Source: JAJRVM01 sp041752115 (lineage in GTDB: Bacteria > Planctomycetota > Planctomycetia > Pirellulales > Pirellulaceae). From it: a stretch of DNA of 64,000 nt. The stretch lies in contig JBGSHS010000164.1 of NCBI GenBank assembly GCA_041752115.1, positions 1 through 64,000 of the forward strand, given 5' to 3'. The notes beneath the pieces are model-generated. The model made no database searches, was not told where the DNA came from, and worked only from the letters and a program-made list of their open reading frames with translations. A program made the position numbers and the translations under genes. Of this stretch, positions 8,295-16,625 are shown piece after piece. Numbering within the stretch: position 1 is the first letter of the stretch; each line of letters begins with the position of its first letter.

Positions 8295-10325
8295 ATGACC
8301 GTTCGCAGCCACCGTCTGATCTCCTCGCTGATTTGCCTGCTCTTTGTGCTGCAGGCAGGTCCACTGTGGGGGCAGGCGTCGCCATCGACCGGTCGATGGC
8401 TGACGGCACCGACCTGGTTCTTGCCCGACCGGCAAGGTACGGTGGATGCTGACAATCCCAAGGGCTTGTCGCAGGAAGCGGAGAAGTCGAGCGGGCGGGC
8501 GCAGCGACGCGATCCAGCCGATCCGGGTCGTTCTGATGGTCGTACCTCGGGTACTTCGGAGAACGAAAGGGGCGAGGTTTCGGCACTGCCCCCGTCCCAG
8601 GCGAGCGATCTTGGCAGTTCGTATTCCATCATAACGCAGCAGCAGATTCAGGCCTCGGGTAAGGTGAACGTGGCGGAAGTGCTGCGGGAAGTTGTCGGCG
8701 TGGATGTCGTGCGGCACGGTGGGCCGGGCGGACTGCAATCGGTGTTCATTCGTGGAGCGAATTGCCAACACACCAAGGTCCTGCTGGACGGGGTGCCGAT
8801 CAATGATCCGAGCAGTCCCACGCGCGGATTCGACTTCTCGACCATGGATGTCGAGAACATCGAGCGGATTGAGGTGGTGCGGGGTCCGCAGAGTCTGCTC
8901 TATGGCAGCGACGCGATGGGCGGGGTCGTGAATATCATTACTACGCGTGGCGAAGGGCCGTTCTCACTCCGTGCGACGGGCCGAGGCGGCACGTTTGGCA
9001 CATCCCGAGGAACTCTCTCGCTCAGTGGAGGCGGAGAGCGACTGTACTATTCGTTGGGCGGCGCATTTACCGATACCGCGGGCGTGTCGCAAGCTGCCCG
9101 GTCGCTCGGCAATACCGAGCGAGACGGTTACGGCAACGGCACGTTGTCAGGCCGGTTCGGGTGCAGCCCGGTCGAGTGGCTGAATGTCGACTACGTGTTT
9201 CGCTGGGCCGATGTCGAAGCGGAAGTGGACGATTACGATTTCCTGACCGGATTGCCGGTGGATAACTACGTTCGTCATAACCTGTCGCAGACTTTCTATC
9301 AGCGAGTACAACTCCAATCTGCTCTGCTCGGTGGAATTCTTCGGCAGTCGCTGGCCTTCGATCTGGCCCACTATGATCGCGACGACACCGATCCCGAACC
9401 GCTGGCCCCGACCCAGTTCACGGGTGAAACGCGGCAGATCCGCTGGCAGAGCGATCTGGCGCTGGTCAGGCGCAATACGCTCTCCGTCGGGCTCAACTTC
9501 CTGCAGGAAAATGCAGAGAATACCGACAACCCGAGCGCGTCGCAGAACGACGTCGGGCTGTTCGTGATGGATCAGCTCAACCTGTGGAATGTCTGGTACA
9601 TGTCGGTCGGGACCCGCTGGGACGAGTGGAACACGGCCGGCAGTGCCCAGACGTACCGCTGGACGAATCTTCTGCGACTGGGTAGTTCCGGAGCCGCCGT
9701 CCATGGCAGCGTCGGTACGGGGTTTCGTGCACCCGCACTCTCCGAGAACCTGTTCGCATACGGCAATCCGAGTCTGCGGCCGGAACGGAGCAAGGGATGG
9801 GACATCGGGCTGCGTCAGGAACTGCTGACCGGTCGGATCATGATGGATGCGACCTACTTTCGCAATGATTTGACCGATCTGATCGTGTTCGACGTCGACA
9901 CGCTGCAGTTAGAGAATGTGGGACGAGCCCGCACGACCGGTGTGGAGCTGTCGGCCGAGTTTCATATTACCGACGGCTACCGTATCAGAGCAGAGTATAC
10001 CTACACGGACCCGATCGATCTCGACACCAACACGCAATTGCTGCGGCGGCCGGTGAACAAGGCGAGCGTGCAGGTCGGACGCAGCGTGCTGCAGGGACGA
10101 GCCCGTGTGGACGTCGAACTGCTTTATGTCGATCGGCGTCTGGACCTGCGCGATGCCATGCTGGCTGAGTATTACCTGCTGAACCTGACGAGTACCTACG
10201 AGCTCTCCGACCATTGGTCACTGTTCTTGCGGGGAGCCAACTTGTTGGACGAGCGGTACGAAGAGGTTTACGGCTACGGCACCGAAGGGATCGCCTGCTA
10301 CGCCGGCCTCGATCTGGTCTTCTGA
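8295..10325 (+). CDS. TonB-dependent outer membrane receptor, BtuB-like
   Basis: Outer membrane beta-barrel that takes up a scarce ligand using TonB energy. From the ATG at 8295 the 676-residue protein has a signal peptide (basic MTVRSHR, a hydrophobic LISSLICLLFVLQAG core, cleavage near WGQA). The plug domain follows: YSIITQQQIQAS, VFIRGANCQHTKVLLDGVPI, then IERIEVVRGPQSLLYGSDA with GGVVNIIT. The barrel ends in LDLVF with the terminal Phe needed for outer-membrane insertion. An in-frame start at 8103 would bury the signal peptide and was rejected. The plug resembles BtuB; the substrate (cobalamin or another chelate) cannot be fixed. No tonB/exbBD or btuFCD genes are nearby. Confidence 0.88.
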   Translation: MTVRSHRLISSLICLLFVLQAGPLWGQASPSTGRWLTAPTWFLPDRQGTVDADNPKGLSQEAEKSSGRAQRRDPADPGRSDGRTSGTSENERGEVSALPPSQASDLGSSYSIITQQQIQASGKVNVAEVLREVVGVDVVRHGGPGGLQSVFIRGANCQHTKVLLDGVPINDPSSPTRGFDFSTMDVENIERIEVVRGPQSLLYGSDAMGGVVNIITTRGEGPFSLRATGRGGTFGTSRGTLSLSGGGERLYYSLGGAFTDTAGVSQAARSLGNTERDGYGNGTLSGRFGCSPVEWLNVDYVFRWADVEAEVDDYDFLTGLPVDNYVRHNLSQTFYQRVQLQSALLGGILRQSLAFDLAHYDRDDTDPEPLAPTQFTGETRQIRWQSDLALVRRNTLSVGLNFLQENAENTDNPSASQNDVGLFVMDQLNLWNVWYMSVGTRWDEWNTAGSAQTYRWTNLLRLGSSGAAVHGSVGTGFRAPALSENLFAYGNPSLRPERSKGWDIGLRQELLTGRIMMDATYFRNDLTDLIVFDVDTLQLENVGRARTTGVELSAEFHITDGYRIRAEYTYTDPIDLDTNTQLLRRPVNKASVQVGRSVLQGRARVDVELLYVDRRLDLRDAMLAEYYLLNLTSTYELSDHWSLFLRGANLLDERYEEVYGYGTEGIACYAGLDLVF

Positions 10326-10947
10326 CCTGCCGCGACGCGCGGTAGCGCGAGCTTCCGTTCGCGACCAGCGCTCTTCTCGCTGGCCCCGTGCCAGCACGCT
10401 GAGCGTGGGCACTCGCCGTTTGCCGGGGTTGGGAGATCTGGGACGGGGCGGTGGGTGGTTGCGTCAGGTTGATCGGACGGATCAGTCAGATCGGACGGAT
10501 CTGGTGAATCAGACCGATCTGGTGGACCCGCTGCCGATCGGGCAGCAGGGGTTGATGGGGCTGCGGATGGCACTACGGCGTGCTCAGACGCTGGGCGAAT
10601 CGACGCGGCTGCTGGCCGATGACCTGTTGGATCGGTTAGCGCGCATCGACCGGTGAAATTCTGTGGCGGTTTGATTCCTCCGCAGCGGATCCGCCGCCGG
10701 GTCACAGTGACCTGGCGGCCCTTCTCATCCGCTGCGTTCTTCCTACCAGGCAACTGGCCGTGTGACACGACCCACTGTCGCCCCTGCCCGCCGGCCTGTT
10801 CTTGTCAGCCGAAAAACGGAAAAAATTCTCTGGAAATTCGCTGCTGAATGTGGCACAATCACGGACGTGCCCGGATGGCCTCTCGTGCTTATCAACCATT
10901 CCGGAATCTATCCGTTCGTTCGTTCCGCGGTTATCGGGAGCGCGATC
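10326..10947. other. Intergenic region with degenerate GATCGGACGGATC repeats
   Basis: Around 10466-10520 short near-repeats of gatcggacggatc and cagaccgatctggt occur. The last 100 bases before the DUF1559 start should hold its promoter: a tract ggaaaaaattctctggaaattcg lies at about 10820-10845 and tggcacaatc at 10851-10860, but no canonical -35/-10 pair is evident. Confidence 0.4.
10405..10656 (+). CDS. Doubtful small hypothetical protein
   Basis: An 83-codon frame beginning with GTG. Its first half is a low-complexity RTDQSDRTDLVNQTDLVD stretch produced by the DNA repeats. Its second half, LRMALRRAQTLGESTRLLAD and following, could form an amphipathic helix. No family is recognised, there is no good ribosome site, and it may not be a gene at all. 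Confidence 0.2.
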   Translation: MGTRRLPGLGDLGRGGGWLRQVDRTDQSDRTDLVNQTDLVDPLPIGQQGLMGLRMALRRAQTLGESTRLLADDLLDRLARIDR

Positions 10948-12057
10948 ATGGGCACACACAGACGGTCTGGTTTTACGTTGGTTGAGATGTTGGTGGTCAT
11001 CGCCATCATCGGGATTCTCACCGGATTATTGCTGCCTGCTGTGATGGGGTCGCGTGAGCGCGCGCGGCAGCTGCAATGTTCCAACAATCTACGCAATTTG
11101 GGCTTGGCCCTGCAGAATTTCGAATCGCGTCGACAGCGCTATCCGGGTGCGCAGGAGCTCTTATTGCCACGCGATCCGGCTCTGGTCAGTCCGACAGAAC
11201 CGGGTTTCAACAAGCCGGCCACTTGGCTGGCGTTACTGCTGCCCGATCTGGACCGGTTGGATCTGGCGGATCGGTGGAACAGCACGACGGTGGCTTACAC
11301 CGATCCCGTCCTGGCCACGTCACTTTCGCTGGCGGTCTGTCCCAGCAGGACCGGGGGCAGCGGTTGGCCTACCGCCACGTCTTATGTGGCCAACGCGGGG
11401 TTTGCTCCGCGGAGTCTTGATCCGTATCCACTGAGCGATCCCGCTTACCTGCGTGCCGCGCAGCGACCGGCCAACGGCTTGTTTCTCGATCGCATCACGT
11501 TTCCCCAGCGGGAGGTGGGAAGCCACGACGTGAAAGATGGACTGGCGCAGACGCTCACCTTGAGCGAGAATCTGGTGGCGTTCTGCTGGGACAGCTACGG
11601 GCCGCTGGACGCGAGTGCGTCGAGCTTCGTAGTCAATCACGGCTGGAGCGAAAGCCTGGTCTTGCGTCTGAAGTACGGTCCGGCGTTAATGGACTTCCCG
11701 CCGGGAGCTCGGTTCAGCAACACGTTTGTGTTTGTCTATGCTCAGGAACCTGGCGGACCGCCAGTGGATCCGCTTGTGACGGGGGCCACCGTGTGGCCGC
11801 AGACACCCGTACCCACGATAGCGAAGATCAACGGCTCGCTGGCCGCCTTCCTGGACGGTACTGTCCTGACCGCGGAGACAGCGCGACCTTCCTCCAATCA
11901 TCCGGGAGGTGTGTTGGCGGCCTATGCGGACGGCCACGTCGCGTTCTTGCGACAGGAGATCGCCTATCACGTATACCAGCAATTAATAACCCCCAATGGT
12001 AGGCCGTCCGACATGCCGTCGCGACTCTCCTACGTGTTACAGCACGAGGACTATTGA
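10948..12057 (+). CDS. DUF1559 domain protein with pilin-like N-terminus
   Basis: The 369-residue protein starts MGTHRRSGFTLVEML, a type III (prepilin-like) signal with the G-F-T-L-V-E cleavage motif. A hydrophobic VVIAIIGILTGLLLPAV helix follows. The remainder is the planctomycete DUF1559 (SBP_bac_10-like) region with NNLRNLGLALQNF, FLDRITFPQREVGSHDVKDG, the SENL segment and near the C-terminus HPGGVLAAYADGHVAFL and YHVYQQL. These proteins are found in many copies in planctomycetes; a pseudopilus or cell-surface role is inferred only from the signal. GGGAG at 10936-10940 sets the ATG at 10948. It is a paralogue of the gene at 18634, and both flank the glycosidase and isomerase genes. Confidence 0.88.
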   Translation: MGTHRRSGFTLVEMLVVIAIIGILTGLLLPAVMGSRERARQLQCSNNLRNLGLALQNFESRRQRYPGAQELLLPRDPALVSPTEPGFNKPATWLALLLPDLDRLDLADRWNSTTVAYTDPVLATSLSLAVCPSRTGGSGWPTATSYVANAGFAPRSLDPYPLSDPAYLRAAQRPANGLFLDRITFPQREVGSHDVKDGLAQTLTLSENLVAFCWDSYGPLDASASSFVVNHGWSESLVLRLKYGPALMDFPPGARFSNTFVFVYAQEPGGPPVDPLVTGATVWPQTPVPTIAKINGSLAAFLDGTVLTAETARPSSNHPGGVLAAYADGHVAFLRQEIAYHVYQQLITPNGRPSDMPSRLSYVLQHEDY

Positions 12058-12083
12058 TGGGGGTCGGTGAGGGGAGAGGTAGG

Positions 12084-12183
12084 ATGGCTGATCGGTGATG
12101 CGCGGCTCCGTGCGCGGGGACTGCGGCAGAGAGCTTATGCCGGCTTGCCCGGCTTGGGTTCGCGGAAATCACTGATCAGCCAT
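12084..12183. repeat. Long inverted repeat after the DUF1559 gene
   Basis: ATGGCTGATCGGTGAT (12084-12099) pairs with ATCACTGATCAGCCAT (12168-12183) at 15 of 16 positions, around a GC-rich 68-base interior with small hairpins of its own. A pyrimidine stretch (ccgtctatttcttgctttcc) follows. It may serve as the transcription end of the DUF1559 gene. The rest of 12058-12376 shows no gene. Confidence 0.55.
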
Positions 12184-12376
12184 CCGTCTATTTCTTGCTT
12201 TCCCCGGGCGCTCACGCGTGCACCTTTCTGTGTTATCCTGGAGGCGATTTCCTGCTGAGTCCGCCCCCTCCACTGCGTCCTGCTGGCTGCTGCTGAGAGG
12301 ACGCCTGCGAAGCCACCTGAGTGAGCATCTTCGCCGCACCTGTGGAGCAAGCAATCAAGCCTCGGAGAGTAGAGCC

Positions 12377-15300
12377 ATGAAGACCCGCTGCATCCTGTTC
12401 GTTTGGATCTTGTTCTGTGGCTGGCTGCAGGCCGGTGAACGCGAGCTTTGGGAGAAGAGCTTTCAGGACCCGCCCATGGCGGCGCGCCCCTGGGTCTACT
12501 GGTTCATCATGGATGGGAATCTCAGCCGCGAAGGGATCACCGCGGATCTGGAATCGATGGCCCAGGCCGGTATCGGCGGTGCGATCGTGATGGAAGTGAG
12601 CGTGGGCATTCCACGCGGTGAAGTGGAGTTCATGAGCGATCGGTGGTGTGAGCTGTTTCGGCATGCGGTCTGTGAAGCGGAGCGGCTGGGGATGCAGATC
12701 ACGCTCAATGCCGGCCCGGGCTGGACAGGCAGCGGAGGTCCGTGGGTCAAGGTCGAGCAATCGATGCAGCATCTTGTCTCCAGCAGCGTGCTGGTCACGG
12801 GGCCGGCGCGGTACGATGGTCCGTTGCCAATGCCCGAGCCGCGTGAACCCTATTTCGGCAGCGCCGGGCTGCCCGACTGGCTGCTGCAGGACCGTCGGAG
12901 GTTTTATGAGGACGAGGCGGTGCTGGCAGTGCCGACGCGGGCGGTCACGGGACGACTGCAGGACCTGGACGAGAAAGCGCTCTATCGCCGCGATCCGTAC
13001 TCATCGATGCCAGGTGTGAAAGCCTATCTTCCGTCGCGTGCTGCGTATGACGAGGTGCCGGCGAGTGACCTCGTACGGCGGGACGACATCATCGATCTGA
13101 CCGATCGTCTCAAGAAGGATGGTCGACTGGAATGGGACATCCCGGCCGGATCCTGGACGATCTTGCGGTTTGGTCGTCGCACGACGGGCGCCAACACGCG
13201 CCCGGCTCCGGTGCCTGGTCTGGGGTTCGAGAGCGATAAGTTCGATGCCCAGGCTCTCGAGGCGCACTACGAGCAGTATGTCACGAAACTGCTCGAGAAG
13301 ATTGGTCGCAGGCCGACCGACCGCACGACCGGCTGGACTTCGCTGCACATTGACAGCTGGGAGATGGGGGCGCAGAACTGGTCCGCCAAATTCCCCGAGT
13401 ATTTTCAGCAGCAATGTGGCTACGATCCTCGCCCGTATCTACCTGTCTTAGCCGGTCGGATCGTGGACAGTGTGGAGGTCTCCGAGCGGTTCTTGTGGGA
13501 CCTGCGACAGGTTGCTCAGCACGTGGTGTTGGAGCAGCACGCTCGACATCTCAAAGAACTGGGACGCCGCGATGGATTCGGACTATCGATCGAGCCGTAC
13601 GATATGAATCCGACGTGCGACATGATGCTGGGAAGCGTGGCGGACGTGCCGATGTGCGAGTTCTGGGCACAAGGCTTCGGATTCGACACGCGATTCAGCT
13701 GCTACGAGTCAGCTTCGGTAGCGCATACGTTGGGCCGAGAGATCGTGGCCGCGGAGGCGTTTACGGCGGTCGACTCGGAAGCGTGGCAGCTGTATCCATG
13801 GTTGATGAAGAACCAGGGTGATTGGGCATTCTGCACTGGCATCAATCGGATCGTGTTCCACCGTTACGCACATCAGCCGTGGTTGGATCGACGGCCGGGC
13901 ATGACCATGGGGCCGTACGGCGTGCACTGGGATCGCACTCAGACGTGGTGGCCGATGGTCAACGCCTATCACGAGTACCTGGCGCGCTGCCAGTACCTGT
14001 TGCGGCAAGGGAACACCGTGGCGGACATCTGCTACCTGGCTGCCGAAGGGGCGCCGCACGTTTTTCGTCCTCCCACGTCCGCTTTGCAGGGCCAACTGGG
14101 AGACCGGCGTGGTTACAACTTTGATGGCTGCACGCCGGCGACGCTGTTGGAGGGTGCGCGCGTGGAGCAGAACCGCGTCGTGCTGCCCTCGGGTGCCGCC
14201 TACGAGCTGCTGGTTCTGCCGCAATGCGAAACCATGACTCCCGTCCTGCTCACCAAGATCAAACAGCTGGTGGAAGCAGGGGCCACGGTTGTGGGTCCGC
14301 CGCCGGTCCAATCGCCCGGTTTGAAGGATTTTCCGGAGTGTGACAAGCAGGTCGAAAATCTGGCTAAGACGCTGTGGGGAAGTGATCGCAGCGGCGTGGC
14401 GGTGCATCGCCGCGTCGGAGAGGGGGAAATCATCTGGGGACCACAGTTGTTCGCGGCCGGTCATGCCCCGAATGCCGAGGAGCCGATTGAACAGGCGAAG
14501 TGGATCTGGTACCCGGGCGGCAATCCGGCTGCTGGTGAAGTCCCCTGTGCGCGGTACTTCCGCCGAATATGGGACTTGCCGGAAGGGAAGGCCATCGCCA
14601 CGGCTCAGCTGCAGATGACGGCCGACAATAGCTGCGTCGCCTGGATCAACGGACAGGAAGCGGGGCGAGCAGACAACTTCCATCTAGCGCCCCGATTCGA
14701 CGTCACCACGCTGCTCAAGCCGGGGAGCAATTTGGTGGCCGTGGAGGCGAAAAACGGTGGCGACAATCCCAACCCCGCCGGGCTGATTGTCGCTCTGGCT
14801 GTGACGTTCCAAGATGGAACCAGCGTGTGTCTCGCGTCGGATGGTCAGTGGCAAAGCGCCCAAGATCCCGCGACACATTGGCAGCAATCGACCGAAGGCG
14901 AAGGAACGTGGGTAGCCGCCGCGGAATTGGGAGCAAGTGACATGGCTCCCTGGGCGCTCAAGCCGCAAGTGGATCCCTGTCCGCCACTCTACCCCGAGTA
15001 TCAGGCTACGGCAGAGGTCTTGCGGGGCAAAGGAATCGAGCCGGACTTTGAATCGGATGGACCGGTTCGGTACACGCATCGACGTACTGAGGAGGCTGAC
15101 ATCTACTTCGTCGCCAACACATCCGGTCAGCAGATCACGACCGAGTGCCAACTGCGAGTTGCGGGAGGGGAGCCGGAACTATGGGATCCGGTCACCGGTG
15201 AACAGCGCCGTCTGTCGGAGTGCTCGCAGCACGGCAATCGCCTGGCAATTCCGCTCCGCTTCGAGCCTTATCAGAGCTTCTTCGTGGTCGTGGATCGCGT

Positions 15301-15856
15301 GGCGGCGGCCAGCGAGCCACAGACGAAATCGAGCAAGAACTACCGCGATATCGCGGTCGTCACGACACTCGAAGGACCCTGGGAGGTGACGTTCCCGGCT
15401 TCGGTCGGCGGCGTGGCCCGCACCGAGCCGATTACTGCCACGTTCGCACAGCTGCAGGATTGGACGGACCGGGATGAGCCGACGATCCGACACTACTCGG
15501 GTATCGCTACCTACCGTCGGCAGTTTGACATGCCGGCAACGCTCGAGCCGCCATGCGATTCGATCTGGCTCGACCTGGGCGCCGTGCAGTGCCTGGCCCG
15601 GGTGCGGCTCAACGGAAAGGACCTGGGGGTTGTCTGGTGCGCACCCTGGCGTGTGGAGATCACCAGCGCGCTGCAGGCTCGCGACAATCAGCTGGAAATC
15701 GAGGTGGCCAATCTCTGGCCCAACCGGCTGATCGGTGATGCCGGCTTGCCGCCGGAGAAACGCATGGCATGGAGCACCTGGAGTCCGTACACGAAGGACT
15801 CGCCGTTGCTCTCCTCCGGACTGCTCGGTCCAGTTCGGATCATGAAGAGTCAGTAG
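12377..15856 (+). CDS. Secreted glycoside hydrolase, family GH106-like (alpha-L-rhamnosidase type)
   Basis: A 1159-residue exported protein. The signal peptide (MKTRCILFVWILFCGWLQAG) is followed by RPWVYWFIMDGNLSREGITA, DLESMAQAGIGGAIVMEV and LNAGPGWTGSGGPWV, the N-terminal barrel signature of GH106. Central segments include LHIDSWEMGAQNW and DGFGLSIEPYD, acidic stretches of the kind that hold catalytic residues. A beta-sandwich with AKWIWYPGG and NSCVAWINGQEAGRADNF (about residues 710-830) and a C-terminal jelly-roll (IWLDLGAVQCLARVRLNGKD) probably bind carbohydrate. The likely role is release of L-rhamnose from plant or algal polysaccharides in the periplasm or outside. The ATG at 12377 starts a proper signal peptide; upstream in-frame sequence does not. 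Confidence 0.82.
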   Translation: MKTRCILFVWILFCGWLQAGERELWEKSFQDPPMAARPWVYWFIMDGNLSREGITADLESMAQAGIGGAIVMEVSVGIPRGEVEFMSDRWCELFRHAVCEAERLGMQITLNAGPGWTGSGGPWVKVEQSMQHLVSSSVLVTGPARYDGPLPMPEPREPYFGSAGLPDWLLQDRRRFYEDEAVLAVPTRAVTGRLQDLDEKALYRRDPYSSMPGVKAYLPSRAAYDEVPASDLVRRDDIIDLTDRLKKDGRLEWDIPAGSWTILRFGRRTTGANTRPAPVPGLGFESDKFDAQALEAHYEQYVTKLLEKIGRRPTDRTTGWTSLHIDSWEMGAQNWSAKFPEYFQQQCGYDPRPYLPVLAGRIVDSVEVSERFLWDLRQVAQHVVLEQHARHLKELGRRDGFGLSIEPYDMNPTCDMMLGSVADVPMCEFWAQGFGFDTRFSCYESASVAHTLGREIVAAEAFTAVDSEAWQLYPWLMKNQGDWAFCTGINRIVFHRYAHQPWLDRRPGMTMGPYGVHWDRTQTWWPMVNAYHEYLARCQYLLRQGNTVADICYLAAEGAPHVFRPPTSALQGQLGDRRGYNFDGCTPATLLEGARVEQNRVVLPSGAAYELLVLPQCETMTPVLLTKIKQLVEAGATVVGPPPVQSPGLKDFPECDKQVENLAKTLWGSDRSGVAVHRRVGEGEIIWGPQLFAAGHAPNAEEPIEQAKWIWYPGGNPAAGEVPCARYFRRIWDLPEGKAIATAQLQMTADNSCVAWINGQEAGRADNFHLAPRFDVTTLLKPGSNLVAVEAKNGGDNPNPAGLIVALAVTFQDGTSVCLASDGQWQSAQDPATHWQQSTEGEGTWVAAAELGASDMAPWALKPQVDPCPPLYPEYQATAEVLRGKGIEPDFESDGPVRYTHRRTEEADIYFVANTSGQQITTECQLRVAGGEPELWDPVTGEQRRLSECSQHGNRLAIPLRFEPYQSFFVVVDRVAAASEPQTKSSKNYRDIAVVTTLEGPWEVTFPASVGGVARTEPITATFAQLQDWTDRDEPTIRHYSGIATYRRQFDMPATLEPPCDSIWLDLGAVQCLARVRLNGKDLGVVWCAPWRVEITSALQARDNQLEIEVANLWPNRLIGDAGLPPEKRMAWSTWSPYTKDSPLLSSGLLGPVRIMKSQ

Positions 15857-15873
15857 TCCCGGCGCGCCCCTAA

Positions 15874-15936
15874 CCGCGGTCGCGTAAAAAGTGGCCGCGG
15901 TCGCGTAGAAAGTGGCCGCGGTCGCGTAGACCGCGG
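15874..15936. repeat. 21-bp tandem repeat, three units
   Basis: CCGCGGTCGCGTA recurs at 15874, 15895 and 15916, separated by (A/G)AAAGTGG. The first two units are complete; the third ends in gaccgcggggg. The repeat begins 18 bases after the glycosidase stop codon. Confidence 0.85.
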
Positions 15937-15973
15937 GGGATGTGGCGAGCGAATGGCGATTCTCCCATGCTCT

Positions 15974-16050
15974 GCGCGAGCATGGCTACGATTCTGCGCG
16001 AGCATGGCTACGATTCGGCGCGAGCATGGCTACGATTCGGCGCGAGTATG
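15974..16050. repeat. 22-bp tandem repeat, about 3.5 units
   Basis: GCGCGAGCATGGCTACGATT begins at 15974, 15996 and 16018, and the partial fourth unit at 16040 diverges after GCGCGAGTATGGC. Unit-to-unit differences are limited to the last two bases. It lies 37 bases after the 21-bp repeat and has a different unit sequence. Confidence 0.9.
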
Positions 16051-16343
16051 GCGAGGAAGGTCACGAGCATCGCGATGATGCAACCGAGCTAAGTTGTCTG
16101 ACAATCGCAGGAGAAACGCTGGCGCAGCGGGCAGCCTGCGGAGTGGGCGACTGTGTTTAGCTCAGGGCCAGGCACGTGGCGAAGCCATCGCTGCGGCCCT
16201 AGGATCCGATGGCAACGCACGACGTGGGCGCAGCGGATGGGCAACCGATGAGCCGGCGGCAGATCGGGGCCGCATCAGGCCGCACTTCGCCTCGAATGCG
16301 ATACGCGATGAGAACAGCTGCCGGATTACCTCCTCACCCCCGA

Positions 16344-16380
16344 CCCCTCTCCTCCAGCAGAAGCTGCTGGAGGAGAGGGG
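16344..16380. repeat. Perfect 17-bp palindromic hairpin
   Basis: CCCCTCTCCTCCAGCAG (16344-16360), a 3-base loop AAG and CTGCTGGAGGAGAGGGG (16364-16380) form a flawless 17-bp stem. There is no adjacent T-run, and it lies about 245 bases upstream of the isomerase gene. The remaining bases of 15857-16625 show no gene; the isomerase promoter is not obvious. Confidence 0.9.
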
Positions 16381-16625
16381 AGACGGAGCGAACGGATGTA
16401 ATGAGCACGGAACCCGCGGCAAGTATTCGAATCGGAAGCCGTCGGTGAGTTCATTTGTGTCGGCAGGAAATCGCCGGTGAGCTGCCCGCAAAGTGGCGAG
16501 AGGCCTCTTTGCGACTACAACTGGCGGGTGGGCGATGGCCGTGCTACGCTGCGGCTACCCATATCTCGGGCTGACGGCCGATTCTTCCATAGACGACACG
16601 ACCCTGCGATTTAGACGAGGTATCG

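Noticed and set aside
15874..16050. CRISPR-like array
   Set aside because: The 21- and 22-bp units follow each other directly with no unique spacers, and no cas genes are present. The same holds for the 15-, 16- and 17-bp repeats elsewhere.
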